Positions 25,440 to 35,081 of a stretch of 38,149 bases of DNA are shown in pieces (position 1 is the first letter of the stretch; each line of letters starts with the position of its first letter). The stretch is from the NCBI RefSeq assembly GCF_000337375.1, contig NZ_AOJG01000028.1, forward strand, positions 204,237 to 242,385. The letters are read 5' to 3'. This stretch comes from Halorubrum lipolyticum DSM 21995. Lineage in GTDB: Archaea > Halobacteriota > Halobacteria > Halobacteriales > Haloferacaceae. The notes below the pieces were generated by a model, which had not been told where the DNA came from, did not search any database, and worked only from the letters and a program-made list of their open reading frames with translations. The position numbers and the translations under genes are program-made.

Positions 25440-25801
25440 ATCACGAACGCTCCGTGGCACCTGAAAAGCGCTCGAATTTTCCATAGATATTCGGGAGGCG
25501 CGAATCGGGGGGTAATCCCTACCACGGGCCGAATCCTCCGGCGCCCGTACCCGAGGTCGCCGCATCCTGCCCGAAAATGAGAGAGATACCAACTTTCGTT
25601 CGCTTACTATTGTGGATTCCGACAGTCGCCGGATATCTGCCGTTCGCTCGTCGCCGGATATCGTTTTGGCAGACGCGAATAATATATACTATGCTACTTT
25701 GTCTCAGGGTTGTGCAGATTTCAATTCTCAAACGTTACGTAGAAAATATCCATATATTCGGTAGACCCGAACTTTATATACTATCCAGAGAATACGGTAC
25801 C
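25440..25801. other. Intergenic region upstream of the IclR regulator
   Basis: No gene seen. After 25590 the sequence becomes AT-rich and carries the regulator promoter. A long frame runs through from 25577, but its codons before 25802 have no family similarity and lie upstream of the TATA box. Confidence 0.6.
25742..25784 (+). promoter_or_regulatory. IclR-gene promoter with inverted repeat
   Basis: An 18-base imperfect inverted repeat (25742-25759, GAAAATATCCATATATTC, 7 of 8 arm positions paired) is followed by a TATA element ACTTTATATACTAT (25771-25784), which places transcription start a few bases before ATG 25802. The repeat is a candidate autoregulatory operator. Confidence 0.5.
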
Positions 25802-26569
25802 ATGAACAAGGAAAGCGGCGGTCGGCGGGTACAGGCCACGATGACCTCGCTCGAGATCGTAGAGATGCTGCGCGAACTGGACGGCGCTCGGGTAACGGAG
25901 CTCGCGGAGGCACTCGACCTCTCGCCGAGCACCGTTCACACCCACCTCTCGACCCTCGTCGATGCGGATTACGTCGTCAAGTCCGGGGACATCTACCACC
26001 TCAGTCTCCATTTCCTCGGATTGGCTAACTACGTTCGCAACAGGCGAAACGCCTACGCGATCGCCGACTCGTACACCGACCAGCTCGCACGGGAGACGGA
26101 GTGTCGGGCCGTCTTCGTCGTCGAAGAGAACGGTCGGGGCGTCTACATGTACACTTATTCCGGGAAACACGCCGTCTGGAAGTACTCCACCGTTGGCAAA
26201 CGGTTCCACCTCCACCAGACCGCTGCCGGAAAGGCGATCCTCTCCCAGCTCCCTCGGGAGCGAGTCATCGACATTGTCGAGGAGTGGGGCCTTCCAGCGG
26301 GCACGGAGAACACCACCACCGACCAGTCCGTGCTGCTCGAAGAACTGGAAGCCGTCGAGGAGCGGGGTGTCGCGTTCAACGACGAGGAGCAACTGGAGGG
26401 AGTGAAGGCCGTCGGCGTCCCCGTCGACGGCTCCGACGGTCGCGTCGTCGGTGCCTTCAGCGTCGCCAGTCCCGCGAATCGGATGACCGAAGACCGGTTC
26501 AAAAAGGAAATTCCGAAAACTCTCCTCGGCGTCGCAAACGAGTTCGAACTCGAGAACTCGATGTCCTGA
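25802..26569 (+). CDS. IclR-family transcriptional regulator
   Basis: 255 aa one-component regulator. The N-terminal winged HTH (residues about 12-70) includes MTSLEIVEMLRELDGARVTELAEALDLSPSTVHTHLSTL and the wing DYVVKSGDIYHLSL. The IclR effector domain (about 80-250) has TAAGKAILSQLPRERV, RGVAFNDEEQLEGVKAVGVPV and GAFSVASPANRM, the typical effector-pocket blocks. The ATG at 25802 is chosen because of the TATA box about 20-30 bases before it and the family start. Placed beside BKACE, it probably controls the importer, SDR and BKACE genes in response to a pathway metabolite. Confidence 0.94.
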   Translation: MNKESGGRRVQATMTSLEIVEMLRELDGARVTELAEALDLSPSTVHTHLSTLVDADYVVKSGDIYHLSLHFLGLANYVRNRRNAYAIADSYTDQLARETECRAVFVVEENGRGVYMYTYSGKHAVWKYSTVGKRFHLHQTAAGKAILSQLPRERVIDIVEEWGLPAGTENTTTDQSVLLEELEAVEERGVAFNDEEQLEGVKAVGVPVDGSDGRVVGAFSVASPANRMTEDRFKKEIPKTLLGVANEFELENSMS

Positions 26570-26785
26570 TGCCGAGCAAACCAAGTATACTCCCATCACA
26601 ATCATAAAGCTGTAATGGGACAGGCGGTCCGAATTGCTATCATCTCCGATAGCATTACACTCGTAATATTGTAATTGGGGCAGCCCTCACTGCTGATCTA
26701 GGCTTCGGACCGGAGATGGTAGCTCAATCGCGCGATCCTCAGTGTCTCGAACAATCTGCGTCCGAACCCGACCGACTCGATCTCC
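26570..26785. other. Intergenic region after IclR with small hairpins
   Basis: Two adjacent perfect short hairpins, GCTATC-N6-GATAGC (26636-26653) and ATTAC-N4-GTAAT (26654-26667), follow the regulator and may end its transcript. No gene is seen. A minus-strand 60-codon frame at 26698-26880 is antisense to the transposase remnant. Confidence 0.4.
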
Positions 26786-27081
26786 CGATTAAATACTCTA
26801 CTACAGTTTGAGGAGTAAGAGCGAACGTCCACCGAGAGTATTGAAGTCGAGATTCGATTCCACCTCAGACTATCACTCATAAATATAATATACTGTTTTG
26901 ATACGTTACCATCTACAAAATCGAATGCAGTTCACAATTGGATTCAAAAACCTGATTCCAGCCAGCTAGCAGTGCGAGTCTGAATCGCGATGCAGTCGAT
27001 GAAAATTCCATTCAGATCGACTCAGACCAATTCTGGCTGGATACTGTCGTAGACCGTGGTACAAGCGATGCTCCAATATAA
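26786..27081 (+). pseudogene. Decayed IS6-like transposase, remnant B (N-terminal half)
   Basis: Reading the plus strand gives RLNTLLQFEE, a stop, then ERTSTESIEVEIRFHLRLSL and on to SNAVHNWIQKPDSSQ. After a frameshift comes AVDENSIQIDSDQFWLDTVV, ending at a stop at 27079. This follows the N-terminal half of the same haloarchaeal transposase as remnant A, and here the first catalytic Asp motif (VDEN) is kept. The C-terminal half is absent at this place. The DNA is much more AT-rich than the neighbouring genes. Confidence 0.72.
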
Positions 27082-27323
27082 TGACAATTTATTAAATAAA
27101 CAATCTATTCCCATATTTCTTTATAATATCTAATAATATTAGAAGATAGCGTCTTTTAGTGGTTTATATAGACATTTATCACCAGATTCGCATAACACAA
27201 GCTGATTGAATTTAGGCCTTAGAAATCGGGATGCCAATACATATTAATAGAAAGATAAAACAGCAAAATTATCTATTTTCGTATGCTTAAAACACGTGGC
27301 GACGACCGCTAAAGCGGTTGACG
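27082..27323. other. AT-rich region with hairpin after the histidine kinase stop
   Basis: Mostly A/T with no gene. At its right end ACCGCTAAAGCGGT (about 27306-27319) forms a 5-6 bp hairpin; on the minus strand it follows the histidine kinase stop and is followed by a TTTT run, so it may be that gene's terminator. It also resembles the ends of IS200/IS605-type elements (CTTTAG loop). Confidence 0.4.
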
Positions 27324-29582
27324 TCAGCGATCGCTCGTTTCGATCGAATCCGTTGTTCGGAATTCAAACCGCGCCCCGCCTTCCGGACTGTCCGTGAGGG
27401 TGATGTCCCAGTTGTGGGCCTGGGCGATGCGTGAGACGATCGTGAGTCCGACGCCGCTCCCGCCGTAGCCGGTCGTGTAGCCGTGATCGAACACGGAATC
27501 ACGGTCGGCAGGCGGGATTCCGTCACCGGTGTCTTCGACGTAGAAGCCGCCTTCGAGTGGGCCGACGCGAACGGTGACGTCGTCACCGCCGTGTCCGACC
27601 GCGTTCCGGAACACGTTCTCGAAGAGCGCCATGAACTGGCCGGGGTCACCGGTCACCGTACACGGCTCCGTCGACAGCGTTGCCGACCGCGTCTCGATCG
27701 ACTCCCACGCGTCGCGGGCCACCTCGTGTACCGACACCGGTTCGTGTGTTTCCGTAAGTGTGTCGTGACGTGCGAGGGCGGTGAGGTCGGTTACGAGGTC
27801 TTGGATCCGAGTGAGAGACGTTTCGACCGTGTCAAGGCGTGATTCGTCCCCGGCCTCTCGATATAACTCGAGGTTCCCGATCGCAACTGATAACGGGTTA
27901 CGGAGGTCGTGTGAGACCATACTGGCGAACTGTTCGAGTCGCTCGTTTTGCGCTTCTAACTCCGTTTCTCGCTCGCGCAACATCTGTTCGGTTGTGACCT
28001 GAGAGAGCGCGGTGGTGATGTGGCTGGCCAGTATCTCTCCGACCGTCACATCCTGCGTATCGAAATTTGAGGGGGTCGGCGATCCGGCCATCAAAATACC
28101 GTACTCACCCAGCGGGAGATGTAACTCGCTGCGGATCGGTGACTCCGGGTTATAGATATCTGCGTCGGCCTGGACATCACCGATCGCCGTCGCGGCCCCC
28201 TCTTCGAAGACTCGCCAAGCGATGCTCTCTCCCTCACGGAACGTCGGCGGCTCACCGATGAGCTCTCGAACTCCGTCAGTGTACGCGACCGGATCCAACG
28301 TCCCGGTTTCCGCGTCGTACAGATGAATTGCGTTTGCTTGGAGGTCTAAAATCTCGCGTGCGGCGATAACGCCACGTTCGGCGACGTCTTCGACCGTCTC
28401 CGCTGACAGTAGCCGCGGAATGGCTCGATTGAGTCCTTCGAGCTGTTGTTCTCGTTTCTTGCGTTCAGTAATCTCCGTGGACACGCCGAACACGCCCTCG
28501 ACTTCGCCGGCAGCGTCCAACGCCGGAACTTTCAATGAGAGATACGTCCGGTCGTCGCCGTCAACCGTGATCTGCTCTTCGGCTTCGAGCGGTTCGCCCG
28601 TCTCAAGCACGCGGCGATCGTTCGCTTGGACAGCCTCGGCCACGTCGGGCGGGTGGATGTCCTCGTCGTACCGCCCGACGATGTCCTCGGTGTCGACATC
28701 GAACAAGCGCTCGTACTCGGTATTCACGAACACGTACCGCCCCTCCGTATCTTTCAGATACATCACTGCGGTCGTGTTCTCGAGGATGAGGTTGAGACGA
28801 TGGTCCGCCGCTTGTAGATCCGAGAGCACGCGTCGCCGGTCGAGGTACGCCGTGACGAGCTGCAGAATAGTGGTGAGTAACTCCCGTTCTTCCGGGAGAA
28901 ACACATCGCCGTCCGCCTCGGTCACAGTGGTGGCCGTGTAACCGATCGTGAGCGCGACTTCGGTGCCGGCGGCGGTCACGTCGTGGACCGTTAGCTGATC
29001 GACTGGCGGTTCGTACTCCGGGGAGGTGAACTCCGTTTCACCGATGGTGAGCGACGCGACGGCTTCCTCGGGGAACTGCAGCGACCGTGGAAGGTGTGTG
29101 ACCACCTGTCGGAGGTGTCCGCCGGACTGGCCGTCACCCTCGATGAGGAGATCGCTGATCGTCTGAATCGCAGTGAGCTCCTTGACGCGTTCTCGCAGTT
29201 CGTGCTCCGTTTGGTACTCGGCAACTGCGTGACGGATGCGCGTGGCCAGCCGGTCGTACTGTTCCGGGCCTCGTTTCTGTAGGTAATCGGTCACGCCCGC
29301 AGAGATGGCTTCGCTGGCGATTTCCTCTGAGCCCTTTCCGGTAAAAAGGATAAACGGCAACTCCGGGTGGGTTTCACGAACCGTGTGTAAGAGTTCAAGC
29401 CCGTTCTGATCCGGCATCTCGTAGTCGCTCACGATACACGCGATCGGCTCGGCTTCGATGATTTCGCGCGCGTCGTCGACACGCGTCGCAGTATGAATCG
29501 TCGCCGCGGGGAGCTTCCGTCGTAAACACGTGGCCGTGAGATCTAAGAAATTCGCCTCGTCATCGACGCAGAGAAGATGCAT
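27324..29582 (-). CDS. Hybrid sensor histidine kinase: REC-PAS-GAF-HisKA-HATPase
   Basis: 752 aa soluble kinase, no membrane segments. An N-terminal receiver domain (residues 1-115) has the acidic pair DD at 7-8, phospho-acceptor Asp53 (IVSDYEMPD) and Lys83 (FTGKG). A region of about 130-260 residues follows that may be a divergent GAF. A PAS domain (about 265-385, NLILENTTAVMYLKDTEGRYVFVN, ending EITERKKREQQL) is next, then a GAF domain (about 395-535, GESIAWRVFEEGAATAIGDV). HisKA carries His558 (SMVSHDLRNPL). The HATPase domain has N (FENVFRNAVGHG), G1 (VEDTGDGIP) and G2 (YGGSGVGLTIV). A REC at the N-terminus suggests it receives phosphate from another kinase. No separate response regulator gene is beside it. 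Confidence 0.94.
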   Translation of the reverse strand: MHLLCVDDEANFLDLTATCLRRKLPAATIHTATRVDDAREIIEAEPIACIVSDYEMPDQNGLELLHTVRETHPELPFILFTGKGSEEIASEAISAGVTDYLQKRGPEQYDRLATRIRHAVAEYQTEHELRERVKELTAIQTISDLLIEGDGQSGGHLRQVVTHLPRSLQFPEEAVASLTIGETEFTSPEYEPPVDQLTVHDVTAAGTEVALTIGYTATTVTEADGDVFLPEERELLTTILQLVTAYLDRRRVLSDLQAADHRLNLILENTTAVMYLKDTEGRYVFVNTEYERLFDVDTEDIVGRYDEDIHPPDVAEAVQANDRRVLETGEPLEAEEQITVDGDDRTYLSLKVPALDAAGEVEGVFGVSTEITERKKREQQLEGLNRAIPRLLSAETVEDVAERGVIAAREILDLQANAIHLYDAETGTLDPVAYTDGVRELIGEPPTFREGESIAWRVFEEGAATAIGDVQADADIYNPESPIRSELHLPLGEYGILMAGSPTPSNFDTQDVTVGEILASHITTALSQVTTEQMLRERETELEAQNERLEQFASMVSHDLRNPLSVAIGNLELYREAGDESRLDTVETSLTRIQDLVTDLTALARHDTLTETHEPVSVHEVARDAWESIETRSATLSTEPCTVTGDPGQFMALFENVFRNAVGHGGDDVTVRVGPLEGGFYVEDTGDGIPPADRDSVFDHGYTTGYGGSGVGLTIVSRIAQAHNWDITLTDSPEGGARFEFRTTDSIETSDR

Positions 29583-29595
29583 AGGCGAGTGTATA

Positions 29596-29814
29596 TCACC
29601 TTGTTAGATATTCTTTTTGCGAACGGACCGTCTCACGTCTCTCCACATCACCGTCGGCAGTTGCCACCGTGCGTGACTCCTGACTCGGTTTCTGGAGCAG
29701 AGCGAACGCGGCCAGCGCGCTCGATCGCTTCGTGGCGGCGATAGGGATACGGCCGTACTCGGCTTTCTCACCCTCGTCGGGTTGATACGGGCGATCCGGC
29801 GGGATAAGATTCAT
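29596..29814 (-). CDS. Hypothetical 72-aa protein upstream of the kinase
   Basis: Minus-strand frame starting MNLIPPDRPYQPDEGEKAEYGRIP and ending QKEYLTR 13 bases before the kinase start. A TTATTTAT box lies about 12-17 bases before the ATG, which is close for a promoter. Composition is acidic/basic mixed without any domain I recognise, and the end of the frame overlaps the likely kinase TATA box (AGAATATCT). It may be a short leader gene or a chance ORF. Confidence 0.25.
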   Translation of the reverse strand: MNLIPPDRPYQPDEGEKAEYGRIPIAATKRSSALAAFALLQKPSQESRTVATADGDVERRETVRSQKEYLTR

Positions 29815-30033
29815 ATGGGATAAATAACGTGTGTTTGACACCATCGCACCCAAGACAGAGAAGCCGAGGTGAGCCGGCCGTGGACTACCGGGTCGCGTAC
29901 GCCATTGCGGCCGTCTCGACCCAGGCTATCCGGTTAATCGCCTTCACCGCACTCGACTCCGGCACGAACTCGACCGGACGACTCGCCCCGCCCTCCACGG
30001 CGTGAACTCTCTCTCTCAGACACACCGCCACCG
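29815..30033. other. Intergenic region with an unexplained GC3-rich fragment
   Basis: Between 29880 and 30005 both strands have a short GC-rich frame (minus strand: RPVEFVPESSAVKAINRIAWVETAAMAYATR, then stop). It may be the tail of a lost minus-strand gene; no family recognised. Confidence 0.3.
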
Positions 30034-31938
30034 ATGCCCTCCACACTCTCACGACGCCGATTCCTCTCGCGGTCCGCTGCCGTCGGCGCCGGCACCGCCG
30101 TCGCGGCCAGTGGTCTCGCGAGCGGCTCGACCGAACCGACACGGACGACCGACGTGGATACGCTCGTCGACGACGCGGCCACCCGCGCGTTGGCGGAACA
30201 CGACGCGGGCGGACTGACAGTCGCCGTCGTCGACGGCGACGAGGTCCACACGAGCGGCTACGGCCACGCCTTTCGGAGCGAAGACGTCCCGGTTCGAGCG
30301 GACGAGACGCTCTTTCGCATCGGCTCCGTCTCGAAAGTGCTCACGTGGACGGCCGCGATGCAGATCGTCGATCGCGGTCGGGTCGCACCGGACGACTCGG
30401 TCGACGACCACCTCGAGGCCGTCGACATCCCCGAAACGTACGACGAAGCGATCACGCTCGAACACCTCGCCACCCACACGCCGGGATTCGAGGTTCGAGG
30501 GCGAGGCGATTCGGTGAGCGATCCTCGGCACGTCCGTCCGCTCGCCGAGTCGGTGTCGACAGACGTCCCGGCGCGTGTCCGCCCGCCGGGTGAACTCTAC
30601 CAGTACACCAACTACGCCGCCGCACTGACCGGACAGCTGATCGCGGACGTCTCCGGGCAGCAATTCGACTCGTTCGTCACGGAGAACGTGTTCGCGCCGC
30701 TCGGGATGTCGAACAGCACGTTCCGAGCGGCTCCGTCCGGACTCGTGCCTGCCGACGGAACGGCCGTCGACGATGTCGTGAGCTTCTACTCCGACGTGTC
30801 GCCGGCCTCCGGCCTCCACACGACCGGCGCGGATATGGCGCAACTGCTGCAGGCACATCTCCACGACGGCGTCGTCGACGGCGAACGGATCCTCTCGGAG
30901 AGCGCGGTCGACGCGATGCACCGACAGTGGTTCACACCTCACGAACGGATCGACGGCATGGCGTTCGGTCTCTTTGAGAGAACCCGTGGCGATACTCGGA
31001 TCGTTCGTCACGACGGTGGAGTTCCACAGTTTTCGACCGAGTTCGCCCTGCTCCCGGAGGAGGGAGTCGGCCTGTTCGTCGTCGCCCACGGTAGCGAAGC
31101 ATACAATGCGAAACAGGAGGTCGCAGATGCGCTCTACGACCGGTACGCACCCGTTGATTCGAGTGGCCAACGGCGGTCTCCTGACGGGACACCCGAACGT
31201 GCTGACGAACTCGGCGGTCGATACCGATCGGTGAACGCGACTGACACGGTCAGTTCCGAGAGAATTGTCTTCGGACTTTTTACCGGCCAACCGATCGACG
31301 CCCGAGTCGCCGACGACGGTCGGCTCATTACGGAGCAAGGAGACAGCACGGACGAATGGGTGGAAGTCGAGCCGCTCGTCTTCGAACACGTTGAGAAGGA
31401 ATCGACGCTGGTGTTCCGCGAGACGGACGGTGAGGTGACCCACCTGTTAGACGGACTCAGCGCGTACGAACAGATCGGCTACCGCGAGCGGCTCTCGGTA
31501 CAGGGATGGCTAACAATGGCCGCTTCGGTGGTCGCGCTCACCGGTCTCGTGGGGTGGCCGGCGGCCCGGGGGTGGCGTCGATACCGCGGCGGGGAGTCAC
31601 CGCCGGAATCTGCCGCTCACGCTCGGTGGGTCGCCGGCGCGGGCGTCGCCGGGCTCTTGGTGTTCGTCCTCGCCTTCGTCGCCGTTTCCGTTGCCGTGGT
31701 GTCGATGGGCAGGCCGACACTGTTCGACCGCCCGCCAGCGTGGTTCGAGCTCGTGTTCGTCGTGCCGACGTTCGGAGCCGTTGCGACCGCCGGTGCGGTC
31801 GCCTACGCGGTTCGTGCGTGGGTCCGAGAGGACTGGTCACTCGCCAGTCGCGTCCACTACTCGCTCGTCGTCGTCGCGGCGACCGTCCTGTACTGGCTCC
31901 TGCAGTATTGGAACCTGCTGTGGGTACGGATGGGCTAA
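30034..31938 (+). CDS. Tat-exported serine hydrolase (beta-lactamase class C/AmpC fold) with C-terminal membrane domain
   Basis: 634 aa. A twin-arginine signal (SRRRFLSRS, residues 6-14, then an Ala/Gly-rich stretch to about 30) is followed by a penicillin-binding-like hydrolase domain (PF00144). It has the nucleophile motif Ser98-Val-Ser-Lys101, Tyr191-Thr-Asn193 and the KTG-equivalent His326-Asp-Gly328. After an all-beta linker (about 390-480), four hydrophobic helices (about 495-515, 535-560, 570-595, 605-630) anchor the C-terminus in the membrane, so the hydrolase faces outside. Archaea lack murein, so the substrate is probably a D-amino-acid peptide, ester or lactone rather than peptidoglycan; it is not evidence of clinical beta-lactam resistance. 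Confidence 0.92.
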   Translation: MPSTLSRRRFLSRSAAVGAGTAVAASGLASGSTEPTRTTDVDTLVDDAATRALAEHDAGGLTVAVVDGDEVHTSGYGHAFRSEDVPVRADETLFRIGSVSKVLTWTAAMQIVDRGRVAPDDSVDDHLEAVDIPETYDEAITLEHLATHTPGFEVRGRGDSVSDPRHVRPLAESVSTDVPARVRPPGELYQYTNYAAALTGQLIADVSGQQFDSFVTENVFAPLGMSNSTFRAAPSGLVPADGTAVDDVVSFYSDVSPASGLHTTGADMAQLLQAHLHDGVVDGERILSESAVDAMHRQWFTPHERIDGMAFGLFERTRGDTRIVRHDGGVPQFSTEFALLPEEGVGLFVVAHGSEAYNAKQEVADALYDRYAPVDSSGQRRSPDGTPERADELGGRYRSVNATDTVSSERIVFGLFTGQPIDARVADDGRLITEQGDSTDEWVEVEPLVFEHVEKESTLVFRETDGEVTHLLDGLSAYEQIGYRERLSVQGWLTMAASVVALTGLVGWPAARGWRRYRGGESPPESAAHARWVAGAGVAGLLVFVLAFVAVSVAVVSMGRPTLFDRPPAWFELVFVVPTFGAVATAGAVAYAVRAWVREDWSLASRVHYSLVVVAATVLYWLLQYWNLLWVRMG

Positions 31939-31950
31939 CGGACCACGCGA

Positions 31951-32220
31951 CGAACTACGCGATCGTTTCTGACCGGCGCGATCCGCTCGATAGCGTGGAG
32001 TGTTCCCGTCGACGGCGCGGACTGTCTCGGATTCATTCCTGCTGAAGATGACCATCGATCTCGAGTCATTCAACGTGGAACTCGGAGTGCTACCGAAAGT
32101 GTAGGTTAAGAGATAGAACGACAAACATCATCGTTTTCAGATAGTTTTGATAGTGTCTCGCTAGAGACCGCTCAAAACTGGCTCGAAGCCGTCGCCGTCG
32201 ACCACAATTCACGCCAAACT
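31951..32220 (+). pseudogene. Decayed IS6-like transposase, remnant C (C-terminal half)
   Basis: The plus strand encodes FLTGAIRSIAWSVPVDGADCLGF (second Asp region), VIQRGTRSATESVG, a stop, then EIERQTSSFSDSFDSVSLETAQNWLEAVAVDHNSRQT. This follows the C-terminal half of the same transposase family in order (HGNRNSVERVFREIKRRTSSFSN, TAENWLQA). It begins right after the serine hydrolase stop and is followed at 32243 by the TnpB element. Confidence 0.72.
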
Positions 32221-32240
32221 CTACGAGATCTCGTTCAGTC

Positions 32241-33536
<1,296 letters not shown>

Positions 33537-33589
33537 TACAAATGTAATTAGATACTTGGCTTAAGTAATTGTTGGAATATCAGGCTGTG

Positions 33590-34057
<468 letters not shown>

Positions 34058-34247
34058 ACATATTGATAGTTTACGGGTTGTATAAGCATTTCATCTAGAG
34101 GCTTTGCGGGAAATCAGATATATATATATCGTAGAGCTCTGTTGAAATCCTCACCAGTTGATGGTTTCACGCTCTCAATCACTCAGTACAGGTGAAGGAT
34201 GACTCATCAGTAGCGATGGCAGTTCGCAACACCGGCGACGCCGGTAG
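34058..34247. other. AT-rich spacer, possible IS end
   Basis: Holds the membrane protein promoter and a (TA)-rich run near 34120-34130. The string GAGCTCTGTTGAAATCC (about 34134-34150) resembles inverted-repeat ends of some haloarchaeal insertion sequences as I remember them, but no partner end or transposase is seen. Confidence 0.3.
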
Positions 34248-34427
34248 TCACTCTCCTGCCCTCGTCGAGACGATCTCCTTCGAACCGCATTCCGGGCACT
34301 GGTCGTCGTTGGCATTGAACCGCGCGTTGCACGACTGACACTGGTAGTCCGCGTTGTCGTCGGCTACTTCCTTCGCAGTCTGTTTGAATTTCTCGACCTG
34401 TCGCCCGGCTCTTTCGAAGAATCCCAT
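34248..34427 (-). CDS. Small zinc-ribbon protein
   Basis: 59 aa. A helical N-terminus (MGFFERAGRQVEKFKQTAKEVADDNA) is followed by a C4 zinc ribbon (CQSC and CPECG separated by 13 residues). Tiny C-terminal zinc-ribbon proteins with this MGFFERAGR start are widespread in haloarchaea; many affect growth, biofilm or stress adaptation, though the role of this one is not known. ATG 34427 is preferred over a GC-rich upstream extension because of the family start. Confidence 0.8.
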   Translation of the reverse strand: MGFFERAGRQVEKFKQTAKEVADDNADYQCQSCNARFNANDDQCPECGSKEIVSTRAGE

Positions 34428-35081
34428 CCGTCCTTTCCTACTAGCCGGTCGAACGGGATAAGCGTTCATCGAGTGTAGGCTGTTAGATTCGCATCTCTCA
34501 GCGATCGGCTGTTTCGGGGGAGAATACGTCTGAAGATGAACATTGTATTAGGACCAGACGTAGAGAGAGGGACTCGTCACAGGATCCGCGGTAGCGTACG
34601 GCCGGTATCGACTGTTGTTGAGCCGCATCACCGTTCCGAGGGGTCGATCCGAGTTTGAGTCCTCGATCGAACGTCGATGACCACCTTCTGGTCCAGCGAT
34701 GAATGCTGGACCGGCACTGATTGATCCCGAATACCTCGAGAGTTAATATTGTATCTAAAAGTGGTAATACGGTCGGAGACCGAGCCTAGTCTCGATCGCC
34801 GTTTTCACACGGTCGACTAGTCGAGGACAACGGTGATACCGCGTACATTCTCTCGACACATGACCGCCCAATAGTTGTGAAAATGAGGCGCGTATCAAAC
34901 ACACTCCTCGAGATTGTGGAGTCGCCCGGAGTTTCGGAGGAGAGACCTTTTTGAAACAGTCTGGGGTCGTCGCGATCGCGGCGTCCACACCGGAACCAAG
35001 CGCGACGGTATGTACAGTAGTTCAATGGAATTCGGTACATGACTCCGTATTTTCATAAGGAACTCCGACGTGTCGGCGGGT
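34428..35081. other. 654-base region without a recognised gene
   Basis: Both strands hold only short frames (for example minus 34755-34988) without family features. A hairpin with an 8-bp perfect stem (GGTCCAGC, 7-base loop, GCTGGACC) is at 34690-34712. Right before 35082 an AT-rich TTTTCATAAGG could be the promoter of the exchanger gene. Some of it may be eroded mobile DNA, given its neighbours. Confidence 0.5.
34690..34712. repeat. Inverted repeat, 8-bp stem
   Basis: GGTCCAGC-GATGAAT-GCTGGACC. A perfect stem with a 7-base loop in non-coding DNA between divergent genes; no T-tract follows, so it is not an obvious terminator. Confidence 0.6.

Noticed and set aside
30034-31938. Antibiotic-resistance beta-lactamase
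   Set aside because: The fold is shared by many esterases and peptidases; the membrane-anchored architecture and archaeal host argue against that role.
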